A stretch of 64,000 nucleotides of DNA from Peronospora farinosa (GCA_947646735.1 CANTFK010000633.1:248001-312000), one strand, 5' to 3'. Shown: positions 47,562 through 60,000, numbered from the stretch's first letter. A program made the numbers and translations. Notes: a model not told the origin generated them from the sequence alone.

Positions 47562-48128
47562 TGTAACAGGGTATCTAGTTACACGTAAACATTAAATAAT
47601 ATACTTAATGTTTGGTCTAAAAGTATCCATGATTACTTTTGACCTGTCACTTGGGTGCGATACACAAACGTGATCCACCCTCGTGAATGTGATATCCATT
47701 TATGGATTCACATGGGAAGGGATGACGCTAGTTGAAGCTAGGCATCGCGACGTCTCAGAAAGATGTCAGTTGCGATCTTAAATCTAGATTTAAGTTCATG
47801 CGACAGGATACGCTTCTAAAGAGTCGCGTATCCGATCTATATACATATATAGCCAATCAGTAGTTAAGTATATATTTAATCATAATCATTAAATATAGCT
47901 CAGTCTTGAATTTGCTAAACACCGAAGCACCACGCACGAGAAGCTGAAAAGCTTCTACGTGACGTCGGTGCCTTCTTGTCTTAGAAGTTCGTTGCACTCT
48001 CGCCTAAGCAGGCGACCAACCTCCTAACTACCTCGCACGCGAAGGTAAGACGGTCTAACCGCTTCCTCGCTTGTGCATAAGGTGTGTGCTAGTAGCACGA
48101 GGCAACTTCGTAGAAGCGCCCGTCTACA
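47562..48128 (+). repeat. F1 LTR, right, inverted
   Basis: 567 bp, TGTAACAGGG to CCGTCTACA. It is the reverse complement of the left LTR with a handful of differences, for example CATTAAATAAT against CATCAAGTAAT near its start. Its purine tract (GGGGGATGG, 47553-47561) abuts it on the inner side, so both ends of the composite look like 3' ends. Confidence 0.88.
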
Positions 48129-48329
48129 ACATTAAAGGGACAGGGAAAGGGTGTACGGGATCTTGCTGTAGATCGGAAAAAAAGCGCGTAGGGGACAGCT
48201 GTGGAGAAGTGCCAGGAAAATCAGGGCACCAAAAAAATATGGTCAGGGGGCAAGATAAATCGATGTCACTCTCTCAAGAGAATGACAACAACAAGGCTTT
48301 GCAGGTTCACAAGGTCGCACAAGGCCCCA

Positions 48330-49650
48330 GGTTCAAAGAGAGTACAAGGAACTAACAGTGCAAAGCCGGGAAAAGTCCAACGTTCCTAAGCCCGCATCCC
48401 CAAGGTCCAGGATTCCAATGCCCCAAGGCCTTAAAGGTCCAGGGCCCCGAATGTCCGATGCCCCAAGGCCCCAAGATCTAAGGCCCGACGGTGCAGAAAC
48501 GGTACATGGAACACCTAAGATCATAGAAAGTACAGGTTCCAAGGAGCTAGTACTTCCTCCAAGAGTCGACACGTGGCACTCTTCTGAGAGAGGGGTAGGT
48601 TTAGGCAAGAAAAGCATATAAAGGTTAAGATAAATAAATCACTCGAATTTGCATTACACGTGGCAGCTCTAAGCGCCCCCTCCAAGCTTCTCCGTAGCCT
48701 CACCTCTTCCGGGCGGGATACCCTTTGCCCCCCCCCCCCCGACGTCAGCAGGTGTTAGACGGCTTAAGCTACGCAAGCTGAACCTCAGGATAGTTAGCCT
48801 GAGGTGTCAAGACACTTAAAACCCGCTACAGGAAGCGGTTTCCCTACGGGAAAAACAAAAGGGGTCCAAGGACCATGAAACCTTCAAATACCGAAAGGGG
48901 TACACAGTATCAAGTGCATTTTTCTCGACAAATTCGATTGAGCCAAAGAAACTTCGGGTTCGAGTGAAGTATATCTACTCGTGGGCCCCCAAGTCCCTCC
49001 ATGCAAGAACCAAGTCTATAAGTCTTTTGCGTCTAACGAGGAGCAAGACCAGCCAAGTCGAAGGGTACACAAGGTGAGTCCCAAGGTTGACGCGACACGG
49101 TATCGGGGTGCCCCATCCGTAAGTCGACAGTCCGGCGCTGTGTGTGTTTGTGGTTCTCCTACAATGTTTGAGAATCCACTCCACTACAATTGCTTCCGGT
49201 ACCGCAGGATCCGCACTGTCGCCCCCGACCTCGTACCGAATCAGCAGCTGGCAGTTGATCAAGAGGAGACCACCGATCTTCTGGATGAGGATGCCGTAAA
49301 AGATTTGGAGGCACACGTCTAGTAGTTCCGTGACCGCAACCTGACGGACATCAGAAACCTTCTCAACTACTTAGGTGAGGAGGTAGTCACCTACCTGCCA
49401 GACCTCGACGAAGTGATTTAGGAGCACCTGCCCACGGAGCTCGACGATACAACTGTGATGAACACGAAAGTGAGGAACTCCTCCCATTCCAGCGGAAGAC
49501 GCACAAATGATGATCTAGTCGCTCGAAACCTTATGAATGCAGCAGGCGGATACCGAGGACGGCACTGCAGCGGATGAGGGACAAGCTCCAGGCGATCAGA
49601 ACACGCCAGATGGTGCAGAAGGGAATTTAGAGCTATTTTACACGAGTTAA
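48330..49650 (+). mobile_element. Gypsy family F3, copy E: LTR/leader and gag start
   Basis: Plus-oriented. A repeat-rich U3-like part (48390-48490) comes first, then ACACGTGGCAGCTC (48655), then TTCCGGGCGGGATACC and a run of 14-15 C (48730-48744). Next come a leader, TCGAAGGGTACACAAGGTGAG (about 49060), and a gag-like frame (48975-49322) rich in acidic residues near its end (DQEETTDLLDEDAVKDLE). The alignment to copy D (reversed) is good across the poly-C and leader. No pol follows; host sequence resumes before 49869. Confidence 0.6.
48390..48490. repeat. Degenerate CCCCAAGG repeats in F3 copy E
   Basis: About four units of 16-24 bp starting with CCCCAAGG(T/C)CC near 48399, 48420, 48444 and 48460, with internal GGTCCAGG words. 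Confidence 0.6.
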
Positions 49651-49868
49651 CGTAGCTTGTTTGAAGGGTAAAATTAGTTTACGAAAGTTGTGGGACCGAG
49701 CGAAATATATCGGATAACAGACTATGAAGGTTTGTCATGCTTTTTTGCAGTGTAGACAGGTTATCAGTTAGGGCAGTATCATTTTTAGACAGGTTCTACG
49801 GTGGTCTTACTTCGAATCTGATAAATCAAGGCTACACTTTATGTAAACACTCTTTATAAAACTTGGTA

Positions 49869-51758
49869 ATGTCGTCCATCCCTTCTAAGAAGCTATTCGT
49901 ATTTGGTCTTGGCTACTCGGCATCCCGAGCAGCTCATGCATTCCATTCAATCGGGTACCAAGTATCTGGCACCGTTCGATCGGTCGAAGCTGCCACGCAA
50001 TTATGTCAATCTAATTCCGAATTGTTTCGATTCGAGTCATCGACTACTCATCCGCAAAGTGTTTTCCTCTTTGACGGGGACACATGGAGCGCTACTAATT
50101 CATTATCACTTGAAAAAGCTCTGCAAGGGGTCACTCACGTACTAGTTTCAGTACCAACGGGGCGTTTGGAAGGTCAGGTAGATCCTGTTTTAGCCGCTTT
50201 AAGAGAACCACTCATCCGCGCCACCAAAGACTCGATCCAATGGGTCGGTTACTTATCGACCATTGGAGTTTATGGAGAGACTAATGGTGTAGAAGTTGAT
50301 GAGTCGGCTCCGGTCGGTTCTTCGGTGGGTAGATCTCAGATGCGGATCAAGGCTGAAAGATTGTGGTTAGATTCGGGTCTTCCGACTCATGTGTTTCGAA
50401 TCGCCGGAATCTATGGCCCTGGTCGAGGTACACTCACAAAAGTTCGAAGTGGAACGGCATCGATGATCCATATTCCAGGTCGAAAGTTCAATCGGATTCA
50501 TGTCGATGATATCGTTAATATTTTACTGGCATCGGCAGCCCAGCCGAATCCAGGCGGGATCTACAACATGTGTGACGATGAACCAGCACCATCGGACGAA
50601 GTCACGGCTTATGCTTGTGAGCTGTTGGGTGTACAAGTACCTCCTCGGCAGTCGTGGGAAGAAGCGGAGAAGACTATGAGTGCCATGGCAAAAAGTTTCT
50701 ATGCGGAGAGCAAGATTTGCGCCAATCGTCGGATTAAGGAAGAGCTAGGAGTGCAACTCATCTATCCGACATACCGTGAAGGTTTTCTAGCCCAAATACT
50801 CGAGGAAGACAATCTGTCTACAGCAAGTGATGTTCTGTCTTGTCTTGCTGCTAGTAAGACTCTTCCACGGTTGGTGATGCTTGTGAATATTGGATCACTG
50901 CGAGCTGAGCCGTACCTTGACCTACGTCAGATCAGCTTTCGACTGAGCCGGTCTATCGGTCAGCCTGTTGTGCCTTGTAGCTTTCGATTTTCGAATCGCG
51001 TTGACCCTAACGAACTGAATGGGCTCGAAGCCAAGACTTTTGGAATGGTGCTGACTGACCACCTTGCCACTCGTGGAGATAATGCCAGCGACGTTGTTGT
51101 GCTGCCATTGTTTTTTGGCAAGAGCAGTACGCTGACAGAATTTCTGCCAAAGACAATCAACAAAGTTTGGGCTGCAGCCACACCAACGCCCTCAATGCCA
51201 CTCACTGTTCGCGTTGGCGGTTGCCTTGTTGACCAAGAGAATGCGGAAGATACTCGGGTGGCTCAGATTCTCTTGGAGCGTATTCTAGCTGTAGTGGACT
51301 TGAAGACGGTGACTGACGATGTGAACGTTCTAGTAGTGGACCATGGCACACCAAACCGAGACGTAAACGAGGCGCGTGAGCTCGTCGCCCAGGCGTTGCG
51401 TGGTCTTTTGCAGAGGTACGAGCACGTCAAACTGGTCGATACCGCGTGCATGGAGCGCCGCGAAGGTGCAGAGTACGATTTTAATGATCCACTACTGGCT
51501 CAAGCTCTTGACTATTACACCGTGAAGACAGGAATCGTTGTCTGTGCCATCATGTTCCTTTCTAACGGTCGCCATGCTGGCGAAAAAGGTGATATCGAGG
51601 AGATCATCGAGGACGTCAGAGCGAGACACCCGGGCGTGGACGTCTGTGTCACAGAGGCGCTTGGAACGCATGAGCTGCTGTCCGAGATTATGCAGGACCG
51701 CTACCGTACTGTCCTAGCCAAGAAGACCCCGGACTACACGTTGCCTACTGACAAGTAA
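49869..51758 (+). CDS. NAD(P)-epimerase-like domain fused to CbiX-type chelatase domain
   Basis: Single exon, 629 residues. ATG 49869 is chosen; the frame is open six bases earlier from a TTG. Residues about 1-315 form an extended-SDR/YeeZ-like epimerase: nucleotide-binding LFVFGLGYSASRA, active-site-like STIGVYGETNG and RSQMRIKAERLW, and FNRIHVDDIVNILLA. From about 335 on, two alpha/beta lobes follow. The second is clearly of the CbiX/sirohydrochlorin-chelatase fold: VLVVDHGTPNRDVNEA (His at about 491), MFLSNGRHAGEKGDI and TEALGTHELLSEIMQDR. The first lobe (LVMLVNIGSLR; VLPLFFGKSST) looks like a degenerate partner. Chelatases of this family insert Fe or Co into sirohydrochlorin; whether the fusion does so, and what the epimerase half acts on, is not known to me. 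No frameshift. Confidence 0.85.
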   Translation: MSSIPSKKLFVFGLGYSASRAAHAFHSIGYQVSGTVRSVEAATQLCQSNSELFRFESSTTHPQSVFLFDGDTWSATNSLSLEKALQGVTHVLVSVPTGRLEGQVDPVLAALREPLIRATKDSIQWVGYLSTIGVYGETNGVEVDESAPVGSSVGRSQMRIKAERLWLDSGLPTHVFRIAGIYGPGRGTLTKVRSGTASMIHIPGRKFNRIHVDDIVNILLASAAQPNPGGIYNMCDDEPAPSDEVTAYACELLGVQVPPRQSWEEAEKTMSAMAKSFYAESKICANRRIKEELGVQLIYPTYREGFLAQILEEDNLSTASDVLSCLAASKTLPRLVMLVNIGSLRAEPYLDLRQISFRLSRSIGQPVVPCSFRFSNRVDPNELNGLEAKTFGMVLTDHLATRGDNASDVVVLPLFFGKSSTLTEFLPKTINKVWAAATPTPSMPLTVRVGGCLVDQENAEDTRVAQILLERILAVVDLKTVTDDVNVLVVDHGTPNRDVNEARELVAQALRGLLQRYEHVKLVDTACMERREGAEYDFNDPLLAQALDYYTVKTGIVVCAIMFLSNGRHAGEKGDIEEIIEDVRARHPGVDVCVTEALGTHELLSEIMQDRYRTVLAKKTPDYTLPTDK

Positions 51759-54005
51759 GATGTTTATGTACCTGTTAATCGCTTTCTTGACGTCTGTGTT
51801 AGCATTGCGTTGCATGAACGTATGCTCTATACTTCTGGTGGTGCTCAACGTAGGACGCGTGTTGCAACTCGGTGCTACATGAGCTTGAATCGCACTCGGT
51901 TGGGTGCAGGCAATAATTGCTGCTTGTCTTAATATGAAGCCGATTATTAACCTCAGCTTACACGCATTGACAACAAGTCTTGCTCGAATACTGCTCACTA
52001 TTTACCATCGCCGATAGTGCTTTGCGCTCGATCAAATGCAAAGTTCTTAGGCTTTTTATTATGCTATCATAATGCCATATAACTTGTCCGAATTGCGAAG
52101 CATCTGGACAACAATTTGGCCCTACCGACGATGCAATCAGTGATGGCAGGAAGCCAAACCGAAAGTATTGCAATGCACCAAACTAGCAGCATGCTTTGCT
52201 GTAGAATTGCGTTGAGTGACGAGAACTAGTCAATCGATCAGAAAGAGATTGAAGTGGGGGAATCCGATTGAGATATACCTCAGTAAAGTTACTTGCGCCG
52301 GCGATCGGATATTTTGCAGAGGATGACCTTGAGGTCGTTCCCAAGCTGCAGAGTATCGCACACGTTTGGTTCAAAGAAAACTCCGCCAAACTTCTTGGCG
52401 ATGCTATTCGAGGCGAGCACGCGTCGAGAGAATAGGAACGCTCACTCACAGATTGAAAAACATTCGACGAGAGCTGGTCACACATACGTTCACTGACAAA
52501 AAGTGGCAAGACCACTTGTCCCAACAACATGTCCTCTACTTCCTGGAATAAGCAATGTGGATGTTTCCTGAGACAAATTGCTGCAAACGTAGATGGTTCT
52601 CTTTCCCACGAGACAGTTCCGTTTAGTGCAGCTCGTGAGGTCATCGATCCATGGGCCCAAGGGACGAGATTTTACGAACCTGCCCAATATAGCACCTGTC
52701 ATCCCCGATTCTGGGTTATCCTTGCTAGTGGCCAAAGCAGCAAGTCGAGCTTGCTCAAATGCATTCAATCCCAGCGACCGGCAATCACTGAAACAGGATT
52801 TGTTTGGCCATCTATCGAACGAGTCTGTTTTGAGTTGGAAGTCCACAAGTCGTGCGATAATGAGTCTGCATAAGTGAAGCGTGACGCAGGTGATAATCGA
52901 GACGAGCTTTCATAGCGGTTTTTGAAATACTGACTACCGAACCTGTTTAAAAATATTGGCTACGAGTGGCATTCTACTTTTGAAGTGGACGTCCTCGAGA
53001 AGCTCAAAACCTGTCTGGCGTGTGTTGTTACTGATTTTTGGAGCGCAAACTCTTTCAAATTTGACGATGCTTCATTATTAGCAACCCTGGCGAAGCGTGG
53101 CCGGATTTACTCAAACAACGCAAACCTTACAGAAAAAATGGGAATAGCTCAAGTAAGAATTTCCTTTCTATCGCCTGCACGAGTGTCCAACGTTCGCCAG
53201 CAGCTTAGTACTCCATCTCTTTCTGCTGTGTCAAGCGGTGACGCCGTGCAGTACCAAACAACGGTCCGATGCACACTAAAAAACAAGTTTTGATCCAAGA
53301 TATCGGATTGACAGGGACGTAGAGCGTAAAAACAGCTTCGCGTAATCGGTATCTTCCAAATCTGATGGCGACAGCAGTATTCACCCAAAAAAGGATCGCG
53401 ACACTGACACAGATGGAGATCCTGCCTAAGCTCTTAAGTGATTTCAACAAAACATATCCATCGATGTAGATAGGTTTAAAGAGCTCGTGCGCTTCGTAAT
53501 GAGTTCCAACACGAACAGCTATACGTAGAAGAGCTGATAGCCGGAAGCAGACTGAGTACAAGGCTTCCCTGAGGCACCACGGATCGTAAAAGCCAAGCGG
53601 CAAAATACTTGGATGCTCACCAATTGCGTTCTCGTAGTTGACGACAAGCGCTACCAGAAATCATCTGTGTTTTTGTCTGCTCTCGCTTGAATCAGTCCAT
53701 TGAAATACGGGAGTTCCAAGTGCATCTTCCATTTAGCCTCCGTTTTTTTGCGCCTCCAAGCTCTTTGTTGCAAGCACGTAGTCCAACCACAAACATCTTA
53801 CCAAGGCACTGGACGAACCCAAATCGACTACGACATAGAATCGCTTTCTCGACCAATCTCGCAACTTGATCGAGCCATTCACGAGTACGAACGGCTTTGA
53901 ACGCGAAGAGATGGCACTACACACGGCAAAACCAGTCTGCTACATTATCATGGAGGCCGTAAAGTGAAGATTCTAAGATGGACAGCTCGAAACCTCAAGT
54001 AATAT
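51759..54005. other. Convergent intergenic region with unassigned frames
   Basis: Lies between two genes pointing at each other. Minus-strand frames at 53924-53733, 53603-53205, 52846-52490 and 52644-52183 look protein-like in places. Examples are a membrane-like segment ISICVSVAILFWVNTAVA and EREPSTFAAICLRKHPHCLF with KKFGGVFFEPNVCDTL. They are in different frames without convincing splice sites, so a decayed gene is possible. On plus, 52931-53293 is open (KNIGYEWHSTFEVDVLEKLK) and also unrecognised. I cannot choose between these. Confidence 0.3.
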
Positions 54006-57000
54006 CTAACTACGCTTCCGGTGCGTCCGGTGCTTCTGGCAGAACGCTTGCAATTGTCCCCCTTCTTTCATAAACATATCGTAAACCCCTCGGGTTTCAC
54101 GGCCACACAGAGGGTGGAAATACGTCGAACATGAGCTCCGCATGCATTTGATGCCACCCCTCTTCCCGCACAGAGCGCAAGTTGAGCCCTTCATCTCGGC
54201 GGCAGCAGCAGCTACATGTCTTACCCCATTCATGCGCTCTACGTCGGAAAACTGAACACCAGGCGCCCACAGGGCGCACACTACGTGGACCCATTTACCC
54301 TCGCACGTTTTTTTGAATGCGCTATTGGAGCGCTTTAAAGGACACAACTCGCACGGCTGCAACAGAAACAAATGTTAGAGTCGTATAATATTATAAACAG
54401 AGGAGCCGTTTATGATCACTCACCGCATCAGCAAGAGGACGTGTCGGTTCAGCACAGTAGTCGCAAAACCACGGCTCATCGCCTTCGGGTACTGATTTAA
54501 TTCCATAACAGTACTGATCAGAAAAAAACAATTAGCTCAAAGGTTTACAGAGGACACGATAACTGCGAAATTCGTACCTGATGAACAGCGACAGAACATT
54601 TCTCACATTGTACGATGGGATCGTCAAGGTAGCCTTGGTCGCTAAAGCATACACGACACCACATCTCTTCATCCTCCTGCGGGTCAACGTGGGCCTTGGC
54701 AGCCTTTCGAGACTTGCCTCTAGCTTTTGCCGCTTTTTGCGGCCGGCTTCGAAAAAGCTTCTTCTCTGCCTCCTCATTATCCTCATAGGCGTCTTCTTCT
54801 GCTTCTTCTTCTTCCTCCTCCTCTTCTTCTTCTTCCTCCTCCTCCTGCTCTTCCTCCTCTTCCTCTTCCTCGGAACCACTTCCGTGTTCCTCGTCTTCGT
54901 CCACTGGTACAGCCTTCGGCCGTTTTCTATCAAGATGTTTACTCTTGACGGGGGCGGTCCGAAAGTCTCCATCGCTCGACGACTTATCAAGCTTCTTCTG
55001 CACTTTTCGAATCTTGCTAATCACTTTCACAACGCTAAATTTATCGATGCTCTTGGATCTTTTCAGCGAAATATGAATACCACTCAGCACGCGGCCACTT
55101 GGTGAAAAGGCTCTGGATTTCCTACCACTAGATGCTTGGCGGGCTGCTTTCGTGTGCTTTGATAGTTCGACATCACCTTCAGCAAACTCGTCGTCACTCT
55201 TACTACGCCTCTGATCCTTATTCCTGCCGTTTGATTTCTGCTTCTGCTTGCGGCGGACACCACCTTTCTTTTTCTTCGGAGGCTGCTCCTTAGGTCCATC
55301 AAGAAACGCAAGATACATTGACTGCTCCCCTACGTCTTCGCTACGCCGACGTCTGGGTCGCTCAATCAGCTGAAGCCATTCGGCGGCAACCTCACGAACG
55401 TTAACTACTCCTTTAATAACACAACCAGTGACCTTCAACTCAATCAAAATAGCGAGAACTTGATCAGCATCTGCTAGAGACTTGCCTCGCTGCCGCTCCT
55501 TCACAACTGCACGAGCCAGTTCACGCAACTGCAGAAGAAATCCCTTTACCTCGTCTTGTGAAGCCGTCTTGAGCCAACCTTCTTGGACCTTTGTCATGAG
55601 CACCTGCACAGGCTGAGGGCCAAGAACCTTTTCCCAAAACTTCTCGTCATTAAAATCAATTGTCGTGTCGGCTGATTCTGACGTAAACGTTGCTTTCGAG
55701 AACGAGAGAGCACTTGTCTGAGATGCAGTCGCCGGTCTCGTATTGCTGTCGCCGTCTCCGCTATTCTTATCGTTCCGAGATTTTGTCGGGTCATATCTGA
55801 TTGTTCGACTGGTGGACAGTAGATGATCGATGTCAAGTTCATTAATAGCGCGGTTTTCGGGATCCAGCTCGTCTTCTTCGCCCATAATAGCGTAAGCCCC
55901 ATATCGGATCATCATCTCAACCTTCTCGCGATCTAATGACATCAAAGACATCATATTCGCACCACTGTCATCTTCGCCGTCGAACTCGTTGCGAACCCCA
56001 CCAGTCTCGAACACGGCGTGGTGCATACCAAGCTTCTTTGACGCAATCTCAAACATCTGGGCTTCGTATGTCTTTTTCGTCACCAAACGATAGATATTCA
56101 CCGACTGTGTTTGACCAATGCGGTGACAACGTGCGACAGCTTGGAGATCGTTTTGAGGGTTCCAGTCGCTGTCAAACAAGATCACAACCGACGCCGCAAT
56201 CAAATTGATACCAACGCCACCAGCGCGGGTACTCAAGAGGAACGCAAATGTGTTTGAAGCTGGGTTATTAAAACGGTCAATCGCCGCCTGACGTGAGTTT
56301 CCACGCACAGATCCGTCAAGGCGCTCCATACTGTACCCTCGTAACTGGCACATGTCTTCAATGATATCCAGCATAATCTTGAATTGAGAAAAGATAAGCA
56401 CCTTCTTCTGTTCCTGACGGAACTTGGTCAACAACTTCTCAAGTAACACCGTTTTACCACTAGCTTGAATTAGAACCTTCATCCGTAGTTTCTCGTCGAT
56501 GCCCATGCACTCCTTGTCCTCAACGCCGCGAATCAAAAAAGGGTGATTACAGCACTTGCGCAGTTCCATCTCAACATTGACCAGATTGGCGACAGTACCG
56601 GTCGCTCCCATGTTCAAAAACTGGCGGTTGCGCTCAAAGATAGCTCGGTAATATTTTTTCTGCATCGTAGTCAGCTCCACATCAACAATCGTCTCTTCCT
56701 TTGGCGGAATACTCTTTTCCACGTCCTCCTTTACTCGACGAAGCATATACGGTCTCAACTGTTCATGCAATTGAGCAACTTGTTCCGCCGTATTCAGATC
56801 ACCAAATTCATCATAAAACTCTTGCTGGCTCGGAAATTTTTCGGGCTCGATGAAGTTTAACAGACACCAAAGCTCGAACACACCATTCTGCAGCGGTGTG
56901 CCCGTCATCAAAAGGCAAGAATCCCACGTAAAGCCGTGAAGTACCTGAAGTAGCTTCGCTTCACGATTTTTTAGCTTGTGAGCTTCGTCGATCACAATAT

Positions 57001-60000
57001 ACCGCCAATGGATGGACTCTAGGAAATCTGCATCCATCATAAGCGTTTGGTATGAAGTCACCAGTACGTTAAACTTGTAAATACCCCGCTTTCGATGACT
57101 TTCACTCGCAAAGTGAAATTCTTGTTCACGAATAAAAGCGCGGATGTCGGATCCTCCCTCCGAGTCATGATACACAACACAATTCATCGAAGTCCATGTT
57201 TCGATCTCTCGCTTCCAGTTTCCCAGCGTTGCAAGTGGGGCAACAACCAAGAACGGACCTCGAATAAACTCCCGCTGACGCAAATGTTCAAGGATAGAAG
57301 TCGCTTGGACTGTCTTACCCAAACCCATTTCATCAGCCAAAATGCAATTGCGACGATTGTACCAGCAAAACGTTAGCCAATTGAGACCTTCGAGTTGGTA
57401 TGACCGCAGCGTGTTCTGATTGTTATAGGCAGGAGATTCTAGGTACTTTGCCCAAGTGGCCGGCTCGGGTCGAATATCAGCATATGTTGCAGGGTGGGCA
57501 CCATTAATAATCGGAGGATGATTAAAACGATGGAAGGCGGCAATTTTACGATCATCTGTGAGCTGATCTTCCCATTCCCAGGTGCAATCAATATAGCTCA
57601 TGTCGCGCCATTTCACAAGGTACTTGATACCCTTTTTCTTTGGTGCCTTCGGTTCGTGTTGAGCGCCATTTACATTCCTTTCTAGGAGATGAACCAAGTA
57701 TGGGTTCGATTCCTCAAACTCCACGACTTCTTTTGCATTCAGAATACGGTCAACTTCAATGTATGAGTCGCTAAAATAGTTGCTGAGATCCTTCTCTTCA
57801 CCAACAACGACAGTTTCTCGTGCCTCTTCCACAAGGCGACTGTTTTTCTGAAGATACCGTTTCATACGCTGGATAGCGTGTTGTCCGAATTCTTCAATTT
57901 GTCTAACAGAAAGCCAATTCACGTGAAGATACGAAGTGTCCTTCCACTTGATCAGGAACTCCATTGAAACGTCAGTGTCCTTCAAGGTGTGCTTGTGGAA
58001 ACGCACACTAACAATAGTATCGATTTGTGGGCCCTTCGGTGCTTCCTTTTGTTTGGGATGTGAGGCCTTCTCTTCATCGCTCAACTCGAAGTCAAGCCGC
58101 TCATCTACATATTTCTTCTTCAACTTACCGACATTACGTCCTGATCGGCGAGCCGGTTGCTCTTCCTTCAAAACCTTCGAGCCAGAATACTCATCGTCAG
58201 AGCCACTTTCATCGTCATCTTCATCTAAACTTTTCTTTTTTCCGCGGCCCCGTTTAGTCTTTTTTTAGCTGGCTTGCCAAGGACAACCGGGGCAAAGTTC
58301 TTTCTTTTGTTTCTGTTTGCAGTAGGCTGGATGAAGTTGTGAGCCGTTGTCTTCAACGCGCGGCTCAGAATCTCGTTTGGAATGTTACCACCAGTAGATG
58401 TAAACTTAAACACCATGATCTGAGCACGTAGCTGCTCTTTCTGTTCCACGGTGAATGCAGCACGAAGGACTGGCCGTCGACGCTGAATGGGCTGCATTTC
58501 TCGAACGTTTGAGATCGCAACAGGAATGTTGGAATTTGCGCCATTGCCTGCAGGGTTCATGAACTGAACTGCTCCATTACCGTACGTTTGATGAATGTAC
58601 TGGTTGTATGCTATTGCTGCTTCCTTCTCCGTAGAGAAGAGTCCCAGTCGTCGAATACCGCCACCGTCTACATGCAACTCGGCGGCCCACTGGCTTGGAG
58701 AGATGTATCTTACGCCCATATGCCACATCCCAGCGGTAAATAGCTGAGGGTTGTCCAAACCAACTATTGACGTCTGTTGCCCCTTGCGGTAGCCCTGGAA
58801 ATCACGATTTAGGCTGCTCAAAAGGCCGTTTCCACCAGGTCGACGAAAACGCAACAATACTGGACGCAGCGACTTGAGACGTGAAACCACACGTGCGAAA
58901 TCTTCTTGGCTTTGAACAAGAAAGCCGTCGACGGCAATCAAATCATCGCCAATAGAAATCATACCGCACGCTTCAGCAGGTCCCATCATAGATTCCTCAG
59001 GACGGCGAAAACTCGTCACAGAAACCGAGCCCATGCGAACACTCATATTCATACACAATCCAATAGATCCCTTTTGAAGCAGGACCTCATACTCGTCGGT
59101 TGAAAATGGATTTTTCCACCCGTATGCTCTTGCATTTTCGGCGCCGGTTGACGCCCGTAAGACATCTATAGCGAGGGCACTAGCCTGAGCCGGGGTTAGT
59201 GATTTTTTTGCGTACGAGCCCAGACGACTCAAATTTGCGCGATCCAGAGCGTACGAGTTTTCGTCCAAACGCTGCGGCACAAGAGATTTAGCGGCAAATG
59301 GAGCAGGATTTAGACTCGGCTCACTACCCCTTTGGCGCTACAAGATTTTTAGCCCATACGAAACAAGCTAGTAAGCACGATAAAAGTCGTAAATAAGACA
59401 CCTAACAAGTTACACGTACATTTGGCCTCGCGGGTGTAACTTTTGCCGTAGAAAGCCCTTGCGCGGCTTGCGAGTTCCAACTTGGGTTGTCTTGGTTGTT
59501 TCGATTAATCTGGTTGCTCGCAGCAGAAGCATTAACTTGGCCTTGCTCCGTCATTGCAAGTCCAACAGGCGGGCCATCCTGAGGTGTGGTATAAAATGAC
59601 GGTGCATTCGTCTGGTGGTAGAACATTTGAGACTGCGACACCGCGTTGCTACTCGTGGAACTGTTGTTGGTACCAGCAGCGTCGTTCTGCTCATTTGAAA
59701 AAGATACATTGCTTGCAATGTTAGGCGCGCTATTGGTGCTAGAAATGTCACCTTTCTGAAGCTGTTTCATCGCACGCGGATCTCCACTCAGTGGTCGAAT
59801 AGGCGTAGGTGACGGTGCTACAAATTTCGATGGAGCAAACGGCAATTGCATCTGGTGGTTAACATTCTGCGTGTCAACACTCAGTGAATTATCGTCCCTC
59901 TTCTCTTCGTCCGCTACCATTTTGTCCGTAGTGGGATTAGTCAAAACGCCGTTTTCCTTTTCATCAGCAGGAATTTCAGCCCGCGGTAGCTCTTGTGTTA

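Larger units (their letters stand above)
42039..48128. mobile_element. F1 composite element with long inverted ends
   Basis: 6,090 bp. Left arm 42039-42976 and right arm 47191-48128 are inverted copies, each exactly 938 bp. Each holds a 567-bp LTR, a leader and the gag-like N-terminus. Between them lie two direct copies of a 1,771-bp block (42976-44746 and 44747-46517) and the upstream part of integrase (46518-47190, -). No 5-bp target duplication is seen: left flank GATGG, right flank ACATT. Arms differ at several sites (about 1 percent by eye), and the direct copies at about eight sites. The whole sits in the F3-type pol relic. Confidence 0.8.

Noticed and set aside
42039..48128. Classical DNA transposon with terminal inverted repeats, or a DIRS/Maverick element
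   Set aside because: The interior is gypsy integrase, SH3-like tail and chromodomain; no tyrosine recombinase, transposase or polymerase B is seen, and the arms contain gypsy LTRs.
54581..55105. Plus-strand frame rich in Phe/Leu
   Set aside because: It is the complement of the poly-Glu and basic part of the CHD-like gene; no independent signal.
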